Position numbers and translations under genes: made by a program
Part shown: positions 5,529-6,482 of the stretch, piece by piece
Layout: every line of letters starts with the position of its first letter
How positions within the stretch are numbered: the stretch's first letter is position 1
Assembly: GCA_938022235.1 (NCBI GenBank)
Contig: CALIEL010000155.1
Coordinates: forward strand, 1 to 6,482
Direction of reading: 5' to 3'
Length of the DNA stretch: 6,482 nucleotides
From: Oribacterium parvum
Lineage (GTDB): Bacteria > Bacillota > Clostridia > Lachnospirales > Lachnospiraceae
Notes under the pieces: model-generated
Databases searched by the model: none
What the model was told of the DNA's origin: nothing
Seen by the model: only the letters and a program-made list of their open reading frames with translations

Positions 5529-5702
5529 ATGTATCGTAGTGTAAGAAAGCTAAGCACCGGCAGTAATAAAAGTAATGACGGTAATGAAAGTAATGGCTGT
5601 AATGCTATAATAACGGTAATAAAAGTAATGGCGGTAAGGGCTGTAATGGCTGTAATGGCTGTAATGGCTGTAATGACTGTAATGAAATACAAAAAGCGTT
5701 GA
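5529..5702 (+). CDS. Possible 57-codon small ORF built on a 9-bp tandem repeat
   Basis: ATG at 5529 follows GGAG (5519-5522) with a 6-nt gap, and the frame runs to TGA at 5700-5702, two bases before the ribosome site of the DJ-1 gene. The predicted peptide has three parts: a basic start (MYRSVRKLST), a hydrophilic run of S-N-x repeats (about 12-26), and a hydrophobic run of V-M-A repeats (about 27-52), ending in KYKKR. If made, it could be a small single-span membrane peptide or a translated leader coupled to the DJ-1 gene. The protein matches no family I know, and its composition follows directly from the repeat, so the frame may be open by chance. Treat as tentative. Confidence 0.3.
   Translation: MYRSVRKLSTGSNKSNDGNESNGCNAIITVIKVMAVRAVMAVMAVMAVMTVMKYKKR
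5563..5687. repeat. 9-bp tandem repeat (minisatellite), 14 units
   Basis: Thirteen 9-mers of the form GTAATnnnn (best unit GTAATGGCT, identical at 5643, 5652 and 5661) plus one 8-mer at 5608-5615. Units at the 5' side vary (GTAATAAAA, GTAATGACG, GTAATGAAA), while the 3' side is more uniform, suggesting recent expansion there. The array ends 26 bp before the DJ-1 start codon, so it lies in that gene's leader. Confidence 0.92.
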
Positions 5703-5713
5703 AAGGAGTTTCT

Positions 5714-6289
5714 ATGAAAAAGGTACTGGCATTTTTTGCGGAAGGCACGGAAGAAATTGAATGTTTAATGGTGGTGGATATTTTACGAAGAGCCGGTGTT
5801 TCGGTGGAGCTTATTGCAGTTGCTCCGGATAAGCTCGTGAAGGGCTCCCACCAGATTACCATCCTCTGTGATAAGAATATTTCCGAGCTTACGGAAAATG
5901 ATTTTTCCGCCGCAGATTTACTTTTCTTACCCGGTGGAATCCCGGGCGTTCCCCACTTAGAGGAAAATAAAAGCCTGCTGGAAGCTTTGCAAAAGCAGTT
6001 CCAAGCAGGAAAGGATCTGGCCGCAATCTGTGCCGCTCCCGGCATTTTCGGACGTCTGGGATTTTTGAAAGGGCAACACTTCACCTGCTATCCGGGCTTT
6101 GAAGAAGGCATCTCCGACGTAGACGGCGCAAAATGGAGCGGAAAAGCCGTGGAAGTCGGAAAACAGATCATCACCGGGAGAGGAATGGGCGTCGCTTTAG
6201 ACTTTGCTTTGGCACTGGTGGAAAGGCTGGAAGGCGCTGAAAAGGCCACCCAGCTAAAGAAAGGGGTACAGCACCCGGAATGCATTTAG
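5714..6289 (+). CDS. DJ-1/PfpI family protein (YajL/ThiJ-like)
   Basis: A 191-residue cytoplasmic protein of the DJ-1/ThiJ/PfpI superfamily, which has a flavodoxin-like fold and is linked to oxidative or carbonyl stress protection; the exact activity of bacterial members (chaperone, glyoxalase III or deglycase) is debated. The N terminus KKVLAFFAEGTEEIE carries the conserved glutamate at 16 (E18 of human DJ-1). LPGGIPG is at 72-78, and the nucleophile elbow AAICAAPG places the reactive cysteine at residue 106, the same number as in human DJ-1. TCYPG and ITGRGMGVALDFALALVE follow as in the family. The length is close to the family norm. The ATG at 5714 has GGAG 5 nt upstream; a TTG at 5699 overlaps that ribosome site and is rejected. 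The gene lies directly after the 9-bp repeat array and possible small ORF, divergent from the symporter. Confidence 0.93.
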   Translation: MKKVLAFFAEGTEEIECLMVVDILRRAGVSVELIAVAPDKLVKGSHQITILCDKNISELTENDFSAADLLFLPGGIPGVPHLEENKSLLEALQKQFQAGKDLAAICAAPGIFGRLGFLKGQHFTCYPGFEEGISDVDGAKWSGKAVEVGKQIITGRGMGVALDFALALVERLEGAEKATQLKKGVQHPECI

Positions 6290-6290
6290 A

Positions 6291-6308
6291 CTACTGTTTC
6301 TCCAGTAG
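6291..6308 (+). other. Small hairpin after the DJ-1 gene
   Basis: CTACTG (6291-6296) pairs with CAGTAG (6303-6308) around a 6-nt loop, immediately after the stop codon. No T-run follows (CATTATATAGG), so it is at best a weak terminator or an RNA-stabilising 3' hairpin. Confidence 0.3.
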
Positions 6309-6336
6309 CATTATATAGGATAGGGATGAAATGAGT

Positions 6337-6446
6337 GGTAATCTGAGCCCGATACTTGCGAAATCCGATGAAGTGAAGAACTGTAAAAATCAATATGTGA
6401 AGCGAATAATGCAGTATGGGTCTATAATAGGGGTAATCTGAGCCCG
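6337..6446 (+). repeat. Two direct copies of GGTAATCTGAGCCCG in the non-coding tail
   Basis: Identical 15-mers lie at 6337-6351 and 6432-6446, 95 bp apart. The second extends upstream to GGGGTAATCTGAGCCC, which is exactly the - strand of 1605-1620 inside the palindromic element. Sequence after the second copy is rich in AGCGAG/GCGAAG words and runs off the window. No gene was recognised in 6290-6482; it appears to be intergenic repeat sequence, perhaps the edge of further copies. Confidence 0.65.
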
Positions 6447-6482
6447 CCGGTACTTACTGAAAGCGAGCAAAGCGAAGCTTGA

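Noticed and set aside
5563..5687. Possible CRISPR array
   Set aside because: The units are 9 bp, contiguous and without unique spacers, so this is a simple tandem repeat.
5510..5692. A - strand frame encoding TAI repeats across the 9-bp array
   Set aside because: Its openness follows from the repeat unit lacking stops in that frame, and no ribosome site was found before its start. It lies wholly within the leader of the oppositely oriented gene.
5605..6084. A 159-codon - strand frame opposite the DJ-1 gene and the repeat
   Set aside because: It is antisense to a well-conserved gene with intact DJ-1 motifs and ends in a repeat-derived leucine/proline run.

Overview
The window looks like a stretch of a low-to-middle GC Firmicutes chromosome, most likely an anaerobic clostridium of the Lachnospiraceae type. 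The grounds are strong purine-rich ribosome sites before nearly every gene, sigma-A-like promoters, compact intrinsic terminators, and a gene set common in gut and oral Clostridia (M20 amidohydrolase, TDT transporter, C_GCAxxG_C_C protein, DAACS symporter, DJ-1/PfpI protein). The placement is inferred from protein style and signals, not from a marker gene. No rRNA, tRNA, transposase, phage gene or CRISPR array is visible.

Layout: (1) 1-780, + strand: the C-terminal two thirds of an M20 amidohydrolase cut by the window edge. (2) 781-938: a hairpin-rich gap with a bidirectional terminator shared with the convergent gene. (3) 939-1325, - strand: a VOC/glyoxalase-I-like protein with its own promoter. 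(4) 1476-1678: a non-coding nested inverted repeat of about 203 bp, probably a miniature mobile element or REP-like repeat. (5) 1690-3165, - strand: a two-gene operon, a cysteine-rich C_GCAxxG_C_C protein followed 9 bp later by a TDT-family membrane transporter. A strong terminator-like hairpin lies in its leader. (6) 3349-3938: a gene-free stretch holding a convincing stand-alone small-RNA unit (promoter, about 101 nt, terminator), two matching TGCATAA/TTATGCA dyads, a terminator-like hairpin and an imperfect direct repeat that duplicates the end of the next gene. (7) 3939-5285, - strand: a DAACS-family symporter whose substrate site resembles the neutral amino acid branch. (8) 5286-5713: the divergent intergenic region with a candidate promoter and operator for the symporter, then a 14-unit, 9-bp tandem repeat that falls inside a possible 57-codon small ORF. 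(9) 5714-6289, + strand: a DJ-1/PfpI protein. (10) 6290-6482: a non-coding tail with two direct copies of a motif also found inside the 1476-1678 element.

Functionally the window is a set of short independent transcription units: peptide or acyl-amino-acid breakdown (M20), amino acid or dicarboxylate uptake (DAACS), small anion transport coupled to a cysteine-rich redox or metal protein (TDT plus C_GCAxxG), and carbonyl or oxidative stress handling (VOC and DJ-1). The least explained parts are the small RNA, the leader hairpin, the repeat-encoded small ORF and the dispersed palindromic repeat.
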